Shown: one piece after another, positions 51,676 to 60,881 of the stretch
Numbering within the stretch: position 1 is the stretch's first letter
Layout of the letters: every line of letters begins with the position of its first letter
Origin: CAZDUS01 sp964609375
Lineage (GTDB): Bacteria; Verrucomicrobiota; Kiritimatiellia; CAIKKV01; CAITUY01
Direction: 5' to 3'
Length of the DNA stretch: 64,000 nucleotides
Assembly: GCA_964609375.1 (NCBI GenBank)
Contig: CAZSSA010000002.1
Location: 3,684 to 67,683 of the forward strand
The notes under the pieces: model-generated
Told to the model about the DNA's origin: nothing
Seen by the model: the letters and a program-made list of their open reading frames with translations, nothing else
The model's database searches: none
Program-made: the position numbers and the translations under genes

Positions 51676-54111
51676 TCAACTTTCTCTGATTTCCGCCGCT
51701 AATTCCTGCCTTAGCAGTTTCTTGATGGCATCATGCATCGCATTGACTTCCTCGTCACGAAGGGTCTTTTCCATAGACCGGTAAGTCAACGAATAAGCCA
51801 TACTCTTGCGTCCTTTCCCCACGTTCTCGCCGCGATACACATCAAAGAGTCGGATATCAATCAATTCAGCCGGCGCCTTGCCTCGGATCGTCCGCACCAC
51901 CGATTCGTGATTCACCGATTCATCCAGCACTATCGCCACATCACGATCCACCATCGGATACGTGCCCACCGGCTTGCTGGCCGGCACCCGCAGCACATGC
52001 TGGATCAAGGGACTCACCCGTAATTCCATCACAGCCACCGGAGCGGTCATCCTCCACTCATCCCTGAGTCTGTCGCTAATTAAACCCATCACTCCACAGT
52101 GCTCGCCGCCAATCACAATCGACACGGCTATTCCATCGGCAAATGCAGGGCTCGCGAAGGGCTCAAGCACAATATCGGCATGGGAAAGCCCACCCCTCCT
52201 AACCTCAGGGATATGGTTCGCCTGACAAAGCGCCTCAAGAATTCCTTTGATCCATTGGAAAGGCTCCTGATCCCGAATCGGACGGCTCTTCTGCATCCCC
52301 TGATACCCCACTGGCCCCATCAATCCAATACAAAGACGGTCTTCCTCCCCCAACACCCCATTCTTTCGCTTGAAGAATACCCGCCCTATCTCGAAAAGAG
52401 CCGCTTCCCGGGCTTGCCTGGCCAAGTTGCGCCCAAGGGTTTCCATCATCTGTGGTAGCAGGCTATCCCGCATGACCGTGTGATCCGCACTAATCGGATT
52501 GGGCAGAACCAGACGTTCGTCAGGATTACCATAGCCCACAAGATTCAAGAGTTTCTCAGATAAAAAGCTGTAGTTCATGATCTCGCTCAACCCGAGTCCG
52601 ATCAGGTTCTCACGGCACTTCAGTGTCGCTTGCGTCAACCGATCCTCGGCACCCGGAACAAGTCGTGAGGCTGGTGCTGGAGCAGGAATCTTATCCAGCC
52701 CATGAATTCTGGAAACTTCCTCAATTAAATCCACTTCCTGGTCAATATCGACACGGAACGCCGGAATCGAGACTGTCATCACATCGCCACTCTGCGTCAA
52801 AACCGAAAGCCCAAGGGACTTGAATATTTCCTGAACACGGCAAGGGGGAATTTCAATTCCAAGCAGGCTATTCATCCTCGTCAACCGCAGGTCCACTTTC
52901 TGCTGCACCGGCTTGACTGGGTAACAATCAATGACTCCCGATGCAATCTCTCCGCCCGCCAGTTCCGCGATTAATGCCGCCGCACGCCGGCTGGCCCATT
53001 CCACCATGTCAATATCCACCCCTCGCTCGAAGCGGTAGGATGACTCCGTGGAAAGCCCCAACCGTTTTGCCGTCTTGCGGATGTTGGTTGCCCTGAAGAA
53101 GGCGCTTTCCAAAAGAACCGTCTGGGTTGCATCCCGAATCTCACTGCCAGCTCCACCCATGACCCCCGCCACCGCCACGGGCCGCGTCGCATCGGCGATC
53201 ATCAGCATTTCCGGTGTAATGGCGCGGGCGGCTCCATCCAGCGTACTTATGGATTCCCCAGCCCGGGCACGACGAACAACGATTCTCCTTCCGTTGATCA
53301 ATTCATAATCGAACGCATGCAACGGTTGCCCGCATTCCAGCATCACATAATTGGTTACATCCACTAAGGCATTGATGGGCCGCACGCCTGCCCCCGACAA
53401 CCGCTGCTGCATCCAGGGGGGGCTCGGCTTGGCGGAGACACCTGAGATCACCCGCGCCGTATATCGGGGGCACCCTTCGGTATCTTCAATGACGACAGAA
53501 GCAAAGCTCTCAACGCCTCTTTTGCCTTCCTTCAGTTTTACCTCCGGCAACCGCATGGGTTTGCCTAGAAGTGCCGCCACTTCGCGGGCTATGCCGATCA
53601 TGCTAAGACAATCTGGACGGTTAGGCGTCACCTCAAGTTCCAAAATCGTCTCCGGCGGGCCGGCGATTTCCGCAAATGGGGCACCAACTTTGGTTTCCGG
53701 CGGCAGGATCATCAACCCGCTATGATCCTCCGAAAGCCCCAGTTCATCAGCCGCACAAAGCATCCCAAACGATTCCACACCGCGAACCTTGGCCTTCTTG
53801 ATCTTCAAGCCATTCGGAAGCAGCGTCCCAAGTGTCGCCAGGGGAACCTTAATCCCCACCGCCACATTGGGCGCTCCGCAAACAACCGTCAGCATTACCA
53901 CTCCACTGTTGACAGCACATACCGTCAGGCGATCGGCATTGGGGTGGCGATCAACGGTCACAACTTCGCCCACTACGATCCCGGCGAAATCGTTGCCAAC
54001 GGTCTTGATGCCTTCGACCTCTGTCCCCGAGAACGTCAGAAGTGAAGCCAATTCCTTTGGCGTCACATCGAAGTCCACATATTCCTTCAACCAGCTCAAT
54101 GGCACTTTCAT
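51676..54111 (-). CDS. pheT: Phenylalanine-tRNA ligase beta subunit
   Basis: The 811-residue protein shows the PheT start MKVPLSWLKEYVDFDVTPKE. Then come the tRNA-binding (EMAP-II-like) domain at about 40-150, B3/B4 (editing) with TNYVMLECGQPLHAFD, B5, the catalytic-core-like domain and the C-terminal FDX-ACB anticodon-binding domain (PMVDRDVAIVLDESV). Together with PheS it forms the alpha2-beta2 enzyme. It lies 65 nt downstream of pheS. Confidence 0.97.
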   Translation of the reverse strand: MKVPLSWLKEYVDFDVTPKELASLLTFSGTEVEGIKTVGNDFAGIVVGEVVTVDRHPNADRLTVCAVNSGVVMLTVVCGAPNVAVGIKVPLATLGTLLPNGLKIKKAKVRGVESFGMLCAADELGLSEDHSGLMILPPETKVGAPFAEIAGPPETILELEVTPNRPDCLSMIGIAREVAALLGKPMRLPEVKLKEGKRGVESFASVVIEDTEGCPRYTARVISGVSAKPSPPWMQQRLSGAGVRPINALVDVTNYVMLECGQPLHAFDYELINGRRIVVRRARAGESISTLDGAARAITPEMLMIADATRPVAVAGVMGGAGSEIRDATQTVLLESAFFRATNIRKTAKRLGLSTESSYRFERGVDIDMVEWASRRAAALIAELAGGEIASGVIDCYPVKPVQQKVDLRLTRMNSLLGIEIPPCRVQEIFKSLGLSVLTQSGDVMTVSIPAFRVDIDQEVDLIEEVSRIHGLDKIPAPAPASRLVPGAEDRLTQATLKCRENLIGLGLSEIMNYSFLSEKLLNLVGYGNPDERLVLPNPISADHTVMRDSLLPQMMETLGRNLARQAREAALFEIGRVFFKRKNGVLGEEDRLCIGLMGPVGYQGMQKSRPIRDQEPFQWIKGILEALCQANHIPEVRRGGLSHADIVLEPFASPAFADGIAVSIVIGGEHCGVMGLISDRLRDEWRMTAPVAVMELRVSPLIQHVLRVPASKPVGTYPMVDRDVAIVLDESVNHESVVRTIRGKAPAELIDIRLFDVYRGENVGKGRKSMAYSLTYRSMEKTLRDEEVNAMHDAIKKLLRQELAAEIRES

Positions 54112-54176
54112 AATTCACCTAATCTGCAACATGCGTCATTTCTGAAGCCCGAACCCATCCCCTCCCTTTGCCCCTC

Positions 54177-55196
54177 TTACCGGAACTGCGTCAAAAATCT
54201 GATGTCATTTTCATACAACATTCGGATATCTTCGATCCCATACTTGATCATCGCTATCCGCTCAACACCCATTCCGAAGGCATACCCCATACAGGACTCC
54301 GGATCGTATCCCACCTTGCGGAACACCTTGGGGTTCACCATCCCCGCACCCGAAATTTCTATCCATCCGCTATTCTTGCAAACACGGCAACCCGTCCCGC
54401 CGCACACATGGCAGGAGAAATCGTACTCAACGCTCGGTTCCGTGAAGGGGAAGAAATGCGGACGGAACCGCACGTTGACATCCGGCCCCATCATCCGGTG
54501 CGCAAAGAATGTAATGTCTCCCTTCAGATCGGCCATGCTGACCTGCTTATCCACATAGAGTCCCTCGATCTGGTGGAAGTTGGCGCTATGTGTAGCGTCT
54601 GTGGTGTCACGCCGGTAACAACGCCCTGGCGCAATAATTCGCACCGGCGGCTTGCGCCCCTCCATCACACGGATCTGAACCGGCGATGTCTGTGTCCGGA
54701 GCAAGGTTTTCGGCGCCAGCCAGAAGGTATCCTGAGTATCGCGAGAAGGATGATCATCCGGCGTATTCAGCGCATCGAAATTATGCCATTCCGTCTCAAT
54801 ATCCGGCCCATCGGCAACGGTGAATCCCATCATGCCGAAAATAGCGATGGCCTCTTCGATAACCTGCGTCACCGGGTGTCGGGTTCCCAGTGGCCGCCAC
54901 GCGCCTGGCAGTGTTACATCGAAGTTCTGTTGATTCGCTGATTTGGCGACCAGTTGCAATTGAGCCTTCGTCATCTCCACCTGCCGGGCAAGAGACTGCT
55001 TCAGCTCATTGACGCTCTTGCCGAATACCGGGCGATCTTCCGGGGCAACCCCTTTGAGTTGCTCCATAATATCCTGCAACAACCCTTTGCGACCCAGATA
55101 CTTGATGCGGATCGTTTCCAAGTCATTCAGGGTGGCAGCCTGAGCCGCCTCGGCAACGGCCTGATCCTTCAAAACAATAATATCCTGTGCATTCAT
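54177..55196 (-). CDS. pheS: Phenylalanine-tRNA ligase alpha subunit
   Basis: The 339-residue class II synthetase subunit has an N-terminal coiled coil, motif 2 (FHQIEGLYVDK), motif 1-type HPVTQVIEEAI, the phenylalanine pocket RPHFFPFTEPSVEYDF and motif 3 GMGVERIAMIKYGI. The region between carries CHVCGGTGCRVCKNSGW, a cysteine-rich loop found in many bacterial PheS. The ATG at 55196 (MNAQDI) was chosen because the upstream in-frame stretch of 20 codons is not conserved. It precedes pheT. No T-box or leader peptide is visible in the 159 nt upstream. Confidence 0.96.
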   Translation of the reverse strand: MNAQDIIVLKDQAVAEAAQAATLNDLETIRIKYLGRKGLLQDIMEQLKGVAPEDRPVFGKSVNELKQSLARQVEMTKAQLQLVAKSANQQNFDVTLPGAWRPLGTRHPVTQVIEEAIAIFGMMGFTVADGPDIETEWHNFDALNTPDDHPSRDTQDTFWLAPKTLLRTQTSPVQIRVMEGRKPPVRIIAPGRCYRRDTTDATHSANFHQIEGLYVDKQVSMADLKGDITFFAHRMMGPDVNVRFRPHFFPFTEPSVEYDFSCHVCGGTGCRVCKNSGWIEISGAGMVNPKVFRKVGYDPESCMGYAFGMGVERIAMIKYGIEDIRMLYENDIRFLTQFR

Positions 55197-55355
55197 GGTA
55201 ACCCCGTCCTGCAAAATTCGGAGCTTTGTATAACAGATGCCACCAGCCTCCGCCACGCCTTTCTTTAAAGAGACTCAGTGTTTTAGGACATTTATCCTCA
55301 ACCCGTCTCACTTCCCATATCCCCGCCCATCGACCATCACGCCCTGAACCAGTGG

Positions 55356-56840
55356 CTACGTCTGCGTCTGTGTTTTCATCCACGCTGCCACCTGTTCGGC
55401 AAGTTTCGGGCCAAACCCGGGGACAGCCGCTATTTCGTCAGATGTCGCCCTAACTAATCGTTTCACCGACCCGAAATGCTTTAATAAATCGCGCTTGCGT
55501 GCACCACCAACTCCTGGAATATCATCAATCACCGATTCCCTGATCCGTTTCGCCCTCAACCGAAGATGATGCGCCAACGCAAAACGATGTGCTTCATCCC
55601 GCGCCCTCTGTAACACATGCAATGCACTAGACCCAGGCAATAACCTCACCGGTTCCCGTCGACCATGCACATAAATCTCCTCAAACTTCTTCGCCAATCC
55701 GATTATCGCCGGCTTGTTCATGCCCAGTTCCATCAAAGCTCCCAAGGCGGCATTCAACTGCGCAACCCCGCCGTCCACGATTACCAGATCCGATAATACC
55801 TCCCTTTCCTCTCTCGACCGCAGAAAGCGCCTGCGGATCACCTCCGCCATCATACCCGGATCATCAGCCTGCTCAATCGTCTTGATCCTGAAGTGCCGGT
55901 ACCGCGATGGAATTGGGCGCCCCTGCACCAGGCAAACCATACTGGCCACCGAAAGCGTTCCGGAAATGTTGGAGATATCATAACATTCGATAACCCTTGG
56001 CATATCGGCTAGACCAAGCACCTTCTGCAACTCCTTCACCCCTTCAAGGGCATCGTCATCCCTGTTGATCCGGGGCATTGCCGCCCGCGCCCGCTGGTGA
56101 ATGATGTCCTTCAGCATAAACCACATATCGCGTAAGGTCGCCGCTTCCTCAAACCGCGCCACCGCCCCTGCCCGCTCCATGGCCGCACGGAGTTCCTCAA
56201 GCAATGCCGGCCGCTCTCCCCGCAGAAACGCACATGCCTCCTTCGCCCGCTCCAAATACGCCTCACGAGAAATCCGGCCAACACAGGGTGCTGAACAATA
56301 GCGGACGATGTCGTTGATGCAATGATGATGATCCTCCGGACCCGGCTCATGCGGATGACATTTCCTCAGCCCGAATTTCTTTTCGACGAAATCCATGGCC
56401 GCATATGTCGCCGCCGACGATATATAGGGCCCCAGATACAGGGCTCCATCATCACGCCGGATTCTCACCGCCCTGAACATTGGCCAGGGATCCTTCAAGT
56501 CAATCCGCAGCATCAGGAATCGCTTATCATCCTTGAAGTCCACATTGTAACGCGGCTTGTAGTCCTTGATCAGCTGACTTTCCGTCAACAAGGCTTCTGC
56601 CTCGTTGCGTAGGACAAGGATGTCAAAATCATCCACACTCTTTACAAGGCCGCGCAGCTTGGGATCTGCTCGCCGCCACGTCCCTGTCCGAAAGTAGGAT
56701 TGAACCCGTTTGCGCAGCGAAACAGCCTTGCCGACATAGATGATTTTCCCTCGCCGGTCTCGCATGATGTAGCAGCCTGGCTTATCTGGCAACTCAAGCA
56801 GCTTGGCCTGCACCTTTTCGGATAATGTGAACGTCGCCAT
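55356..56840 (-). CDS. uvrC: UvrABC system protein C, compact form
   Basis: The 494-residue protein is about 100 residues shorter than E. coli UvrC but has all parts. These are the GIY-YIG nuclease (GCYIMRDRRGKIIYVGKA), cysteines C161, C174, C182 and C186 at the spacing of the reported iron-sulfur site, the UvrB-binding UVR motif (about 200-235), the RNase H-like nuclease (ECYDISNISG; VDGGVAQ; RDEAHRFA) and two C-terminal helix-hairpin-helix motifs (IPGVGGARKRDLL; VPGFGPKLA). It cuts on both sides of DNA lesions. It lies 18 nt downstream of dxs. Confidence 0.96.
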   Translation of the reverse strand: MATFTLSEKVQAKLLELPDKPGCYIMRDRRGKIIYVGKAVSLRKRVQSYFRTGTWRRADPKLRGLVKSVDDFDILVLRNEAEALLTESQLIKDYKPRYNVDFKDDKRFLMLRIDLKDPWPMFRAVRIRRDDGALYLGPYISSAATYAAMDFVEKKFGLRKCHPHEPGPEDHHHCINDIVRYCSAPCVGRISREAYLERAKEACAFLRGERPALLEELRAAMERAGAVARFEEAATLRDMWFMLKDIIHQRARAAMPRINRDDDALEGVKELQKVLGLADMPRVIECYDISNISGTLSVASMVCLVQGRPIPSRYRHFRIKTIEQADDPGMMAEVIRRRFLRSREEREVLSDLVIVDGGVAQLNAALGALMELGMNKPAIIGLAKKFEEIYVHGRREPVRLLPGSSALHVLQRARDEAHRFALAHHLRLRAKRIRESVIDDIPGVGGARKRDLLKHFGSVKRLVRATSDEIAAVPGFGPKLAEQVAAWMKTQTQT

Positions 56841-56858
56841 GGCTTCCGCTCATCAATC

Positions 56859-58730
56859 TCACCCGCCCAGAACCCGAAGGACTTTCTCTGCCAACACATC
56901 AGCCGTCATGCCGTACTTCTTGGTCAGATGGGCCGCTGAACCGTGCGGGATGAATTCACGCGGCCATCCGGCACGCACGACCCCCCCCTTGTACCCGCGC
57001 CCGATCAGAAACTCCTCGACGGCCGAGCCGAATCCACCGGCAGCAATTCCATTCTCGATCATCAGAAAGCACCGTGCCAACGGGCTTTGGTCCGCCAGAA
57101 GATCCTCGTCCAGCGGGGCGACAAAACGCGCATCGACGACGCCCACAGAGTAACCCCGTGTCGCCAGCAGGTCGGCAACCCCGGAAGCCAACGGCAACGC
57201 ATCCCCCAGCGCCCAGATCTGGACTTCCCACCCCTCGCGGACAACGCGAGCCTTGCCGCATTCAACCGGATCAAATCGGTCCGGCATCACAAACCCCGGG
57301 CAGACGCCACGCGGATAACGCATCACCGTTGGTTGTCGCCACTGAACAGCGGAGGCTAGCATATTCACCAACTCAACCCCATCCGCCGGCTGCATCACCA
57401 CCAGATTGGGAATACTCCGCAACAGGGCGAGATCAAACAACCCGTGATGCGTTGGTCCATCATCACCAACAATACCCGCCCGATCCAGACACAGAATCAC
57501 CGGCAACTGCTGGAGGCATACATCGTGAATGATGCAATCCACCGATCGTTGCGCAAAGGAGGAATAGACGGCAAATACCGGCACAAATCCCTGCGTCGCC
57601 AGACCAGCCGCGAATACCACCGCGTGCTCCTCGCATATACCGACGTCGAAAAAGCGATCAGGAAACCGCTTGGCAAATGACGATAACCCCGTACCCGTTT
57701 TCATGGCCGCCGTAATGCCGATCACGTCCGGATTCTGCGCGGCGAGAATCTCAAGCGCCGATCCAAAGACATGGGAATATGTGGGAACTCCACTGTTGAC
57801 CGTTGGCGTCCCCGATTCCACATCAAAGCCTCCAATGCCATGCCATGTTTCCGGGCACTCCTCTGCATAGGAATACCCTCTCCCTTTCTGGGTCGATACA
57901 TGCAGCAGGATGGGCCGATCATAGTCACGGGCAATTTCCAGTGCGGCAATCAGGCGCGGCAGATCATGCCCGTCAATGGGGCCGACATACCTCAACCCCA
58001 GTTCCTCAAACAGCACGCTATGGAGGAACATGCTCTTGATCGCCTCTTCAACTCTCCAGTAGGTGCGCCGCAAAAACTTGGATTCCCCGGACACCCGTGC
58101 CACCGCTCTCTCCACCGCCGACTTCAAGTGGTTGTAACGAGGATTGGCCAGTAGTTCGCCGAGGTATCGCGATACGGCACCTACGTTTGCCGAAATGGAC
58201 ATCTCATTATCGTTGAGGATCACCACCAGACGCTTGGCGGTGGCGGCAATGTTATTCATGGCTTCGAACGATATCCCGCACCCGAGGGATGCATCGCCAA
58301 CCACTGCCACAACATGCTCATTACCGCCTTGCCGGTCCCGCGCCGCCGCAATGCCCAAGGCCGCCGACAACGCTGTGCCCGCGTGACCTGCCCCGAAGAC
58401 ATCAAAGGGACTTTCCTTCCGGCTCAAAAAACCCGACAATCCCTCGAACTGACGTAAGGTGTTGAATCGATCTTTTCGCCCGGTCAAAATCTTATAGGTA
58501 TACGCTTGATGGCTGACGTCCCACACAATCTTGTCGCTTGGCGGACTAAACACCTTCAACATGGCCATCGTCAACTCAACCACACCAAGATTGGGAGCCA
58601 AGTGCCCTCCCGTCCGGCTTACCGTCTCAATAATCAAGGAACGGACTTCAGCGGCTAAACTCTCCATCTCGGCAACCGTAAGGGACTTGATATCCTCAGG
58701 GCCATTGATCATCTTCAGAACATCACTCAT
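56859..58730 (-). CDS. dxs: 1-deoxy-D-xylulose-5-phosphate synthase
   Basis: The 623-residue thiamine-diphosphate enzyme has HLAPNLGVVELT, DVSHQAYTYKILTGR, the TPP motif VVGDASLGCGISFEAMNN with the usual NDNEMSISANVG, GPIDGHDL, and DRAGIVGDDGPTHHG. It joins pyruvate and glyceraldehyde-3-phosphate in the first step of the MEP isoprenoid pathway. MSDVLKMINGPEDIKSL at 58730 and MVQETMSDV at 58745 are both possible starts with A/G-rich sites before them. Confidence 0.96.
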   Translation of the reverse strand: MSDVLKMINGPEDIKSLTVAEMESLAAEVRSLIIETVSRTGGHLAPNLGVVELTMAMLKVFSPPSDKIVWDVSHQAYTYKILTGRKDRFNTLRQFEGLSGFLSRKESPFDVFGAGHAGTALSAALGIAAARDRQGGNEHVVAVVGDASLGCGISFEAMNNIAATAKRLVVILNDNEMSISANVGAVSRYLGELLANPRYNHLKSAVERAVARVSGESKFLRRTYWRVEEAIKSMFLHSVLFEELGLRYVGPIDGHDLPRLIAALEIARDYDRPILLHVSTQKGRGYSYAEECPETWHGIGGFDVESGTPTVNSGVPTYSHVFGSALEILAAQNPDVIGITAAMKTGTGLSSFAKRFPDRFFDVGICEEHAVVFAAGLATQGFVPVFAVYSSFAQRSVDCIIHDVCLQQLPVILCLDRAGIVGDDGPTHHGLFDLALLRSIPNLVVMQPADGVELVNMLASAVQWRQPTVMRYPRGVCPGFVMPDRFDPVECGKARVVREGWEVQIWALGDALPLASGVADLLATRGYSVGVVDARFVAPLDEDLLADQSPLARCFLMIENGIAAGGFGSAVEEFLIGRGYKGGVVRAGWPREFIPHGSAAHLTKKYGMTADVLAEKVLRVLGG

Positions 58731-58843
58731 CGTTTCCTGAACCATTCTTCCTCTGGCTATTGCCAATCAATATAAAATGGCATATTCCGCCCACCCCATC
58801 AAGTACGCACAGCACCCCGCAGTAATGGGCACTATGCAATCGC

Positions 58844-58873
58844 TTGACGCCATGCCCCTGCCGACTGTAGTTT
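58844..58873 (+). promoter_or_regulatory. Weak candidate promoter of the glycosyltransferase-kinase gene
   Basis: TTGACG (58844-58849) and TAGTTT (58868-58873) are separated by 18 nt, 34 nt before the start codon. The -35 box is good and the -10 box is poor. It lies in the 177-nt space between divergent dxs and the fusion gene. Confidence 0.25.
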
Positions 58874-58907
58874 CACAACTTCCCAGTAGCCCAAAGGTAA
58901 AAAGTCA

Positions 58908-60797
58908 ATGAAATGCCTGTTTGTAAACGCAATCAAGAATGACGATTGGGGCGGCATGGAGAACTGGATGCTTAAGCTCTGTGCAAGCTTACCCGCCTTG
59001 GGAGACGACTGCTTGGTCGTAGGCAGGCCCTCCAGCCGTTGGACACCCATTTGCCGCGAAAACCACCTGTCCTTCGAACCCTGCACCTTCGGTGGCGACT
59101 TCACACCATGGGTCGTTCCACGTCTGCGCGCCATTTGCCGCCGTTTCCAACCCGATGTCGCCATCGTGAAGGGCTTCCGCCAGGCCCGATTCATGCGCAG
59201 GGCATGGCCAGCCGCCAGCATTGCCGTCAAACTTCCGTTTAGTCATGAACTGACCCCCGCCCTGACGGATCGCTATACCTTTCAACATTGTGTGGATCTC
59301 ATTTTGACGGATAACAATGGTGCCCGTGATGCCTTCACGACTCTTCCGTGGGTACTTCCCGGTAAAATTGCGGCCATCCACAACGGCGTCTTTATACCCG
59401 ATGCTGTCGAACTCCCGATGGCCAGGATCAGCCTTCGCCAGTATTTGAACTTGCCGGCGGATGCCTTGATTATCGGCGCCTCCGGCCGCATGACAGCCGT
59501 CAAGGCGTTTAATGACGCCATCCGGGCTTTTGCAGGAATGCAAAAACCCGAAGCCCATCTGGTTATCTTCGGCAATGGTCCGGAACAGGCAGCACTTAAA
59601 TCACTGGGTTCACAACTCGGACTGGATAACCGTCTTCACTTCCCAGGCTGGCATGATGATGCTCGCCGCCTCATTTGGGGTTGCGATGCCTTTATCCATC
59701 CCAGTCTCAACGAAGGGCTGCCCAATGCTGTGCTGGAAGCCATGGCCGGCGGCGTCCCTGTCGTCGCCACAACCGCTGGCGGTACTGCGGAAATACTGTC
59801 AGGCCCCTTAACCGGGTGTTTAACCGACCTTCACGATGTGGAAGGAATGACCGAACGACTTACTCGTCTCATGGAAGATGCTTCGCTGCGCCAAGCCATG
59901 GGCAGGTTGTCCCGCGAACATGTGATGACACATTTCTCAATTCCCGCTATGACCGTTGCCATCCGGAAGGTTCTCGAAAAGACGGTAGGCTTGCGGAAAA
60001 CATCCAGGGCGGCACCACTAACTTCTGCCGATGGATTCCAGTGGATCAAGGCTATCGATAACGGAGTTGAATCCGAGGCCCGCACCTGGCCATATCTCCT
60101 CCACGCCAGACTTGTATCCAAGTCGGCCAAAGCCACCGTACACCACATTGAACTCAATGGGAGGTCCTTTTACACCAAACAATTCACAGGGGATCGCTGG
60201 CTGCTCCGCCGCCTCGGTATCCGCCGCCCCCTCGCCTTGAATAACTTCCGTGCTGCACAGCAAATTGCGCTACTCGGTGCGGAAACCGTGCCGCATCTGG
60301 CCGCCGGTTGGTCTGCACATTTGAGCGGAAGAGCCACTTCCCTACTGGTCACCGAATCGATTCAAGGGTTGATAACCGCGGATCAGTGGGTAATTACTCA
60401 TCCCGCCACCGCCATTGCCCGGAACCGTTTTGTTCACGATCTGGCCAACTGGCTGGCTCACCTCCATGGCTCAGGCATCGCCCCCCATGACTTGAAATTC
60501 TCAAACATCCTGATCGGCGAAGAGAGCGGTCATTATAAATTTATCCTTTTGGATCTGGATAATTGCCGCTTCCGCTTCCTGGGGGTGGCCGATTATGATG
60601 CGGAGCGCAATCTCCATCAACTGTTCAGGTCGTTCCAGAAGGTAATGACGCCTCAGGAAGCCTTGCTTTTCATGGCCGTGTACCGTCAATCACGCCAATT
60701 AACCAAGTCTCAAGCTCGTCGACTCTTTGATGCCGCCGAAAAACGTCTGCAGCGTCATGGGCACGGTTACAAACACCTTTCAACCCAGTCCCTGTAG
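58908..60797 (+). CDS. Glycosyltransferase family 4 fused to a lipopolysaccharide-kinase-like domain
   Basis: The 629-residue protein joins two modules. Residues 1 to about 365 are a GT-B glycosyltransferase with an N-terminal GGMENWMLKL. The GT4 donor-site segment is AFIHPSLNEGLPNAVLEAMAGGVPVVATTAGG, with the retaining-enzyme Glu-x7-Glu pattern. Residues about 390-629 resemble Kdo/WaaP-type kinases: SFYTKQF supplies a possible ATP Lys, HGSGIAPHDLKFSNILI is the catalytic loop (HDLKxxN), and LLDLDN carries a metal Asp. It probably builds and phosphorylates lipid A-core sugar. Such enzymes are usually separate proteins. No membrane segment is seen. Confidence 0.87.
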   Translation: MKCLFVNAIKNDDWGGMENWMLKLCASLPALGDDCLVVGRPSSRWTPICRENHLSFEPCTFGGDFTPWVVPRLRAICRRFQPDVAIVKGFRQARFMRRAWPAASIAVKLPFSHELTPALTDRYTFQHCVDLILTDNNGARDAFTTLPWVLPGKIAAIHNGVFIPDAVELPMARISLRQYLNLPADALIIGASGRMTAVKAFNDAIRAFAGMQKPEAHLVIFGNGPEQAALKSLGSQLGLDNRLHFPGWHDDARRLIWGCDAFIHPSLNEGLPNAVLEAMAGGVPVVATTAGGTAEILSGPLTGCLTDLHDVEGMTERLTRLMEDASLRQAMGRLSREHVMTHFSIPAMTVAIRKVLEKTVGLRKTSRAAPLTSADGFQWIKAIDNGVESEARTWPYLLHARLVSKSAKATVHHIELNGRSFYTKQFTGDRWLLRRLGIRRPLALNNFRAAQQIALLGAETVPHLAAGWSAHLSGRATSLLVTESIQGLITADQWVITHPATAIARNRFVHDLANWLAHLHGSGIAPHDLKFSNILIGEESGHYKFILLDLDNCRFRFLGVADYDAERNLHQLFRSFQKVMTPQEALLFMAVYRQSRQLTKSQARRLFDAAEKRLQRHGHGYKHLSTQSL

Positions 60798-60816
60798 GGG
60801 CGTCGATTGTCGCCCC
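60797..60816 (+). terminator. Hairpin at the end of the fusion gene
   Basis: GGGGCG and CGCCCC form a 6-bp stem around an 8-nt loop. The first G belongs to the TAG stop codon. No T-run follows on the plus strand, so termination is uncertain. Confidence 0.35.
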
Positions 60817-60833
60817 CCTCCGAAGTCTCTCCT

Positions 60834-60854
60834 GAACCCCGAACCCTGAACCCT
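60834..60854. repeat. Three-unit tandem repeat GAACCCY
   Basis: Three consecutive copies of GAACCCC/GAACCCT lie between the convergent fusion gene and dgt. A run of nine C follows at 60870-60878. This is low-complexity sequence of no evident function. Confidence 0.7.
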
Positions 60855-60881
60855 CCTTCTTTCCCCCTGCCCCCCCCCATC

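Noticed and set aside
55197..55355. T-box or attenuator leader before pheS
   Set aside because: No T-box sequence (GGGTGGTACCGCG-like) and no phenylalanine-rich leader peptide with a terminator could be found.
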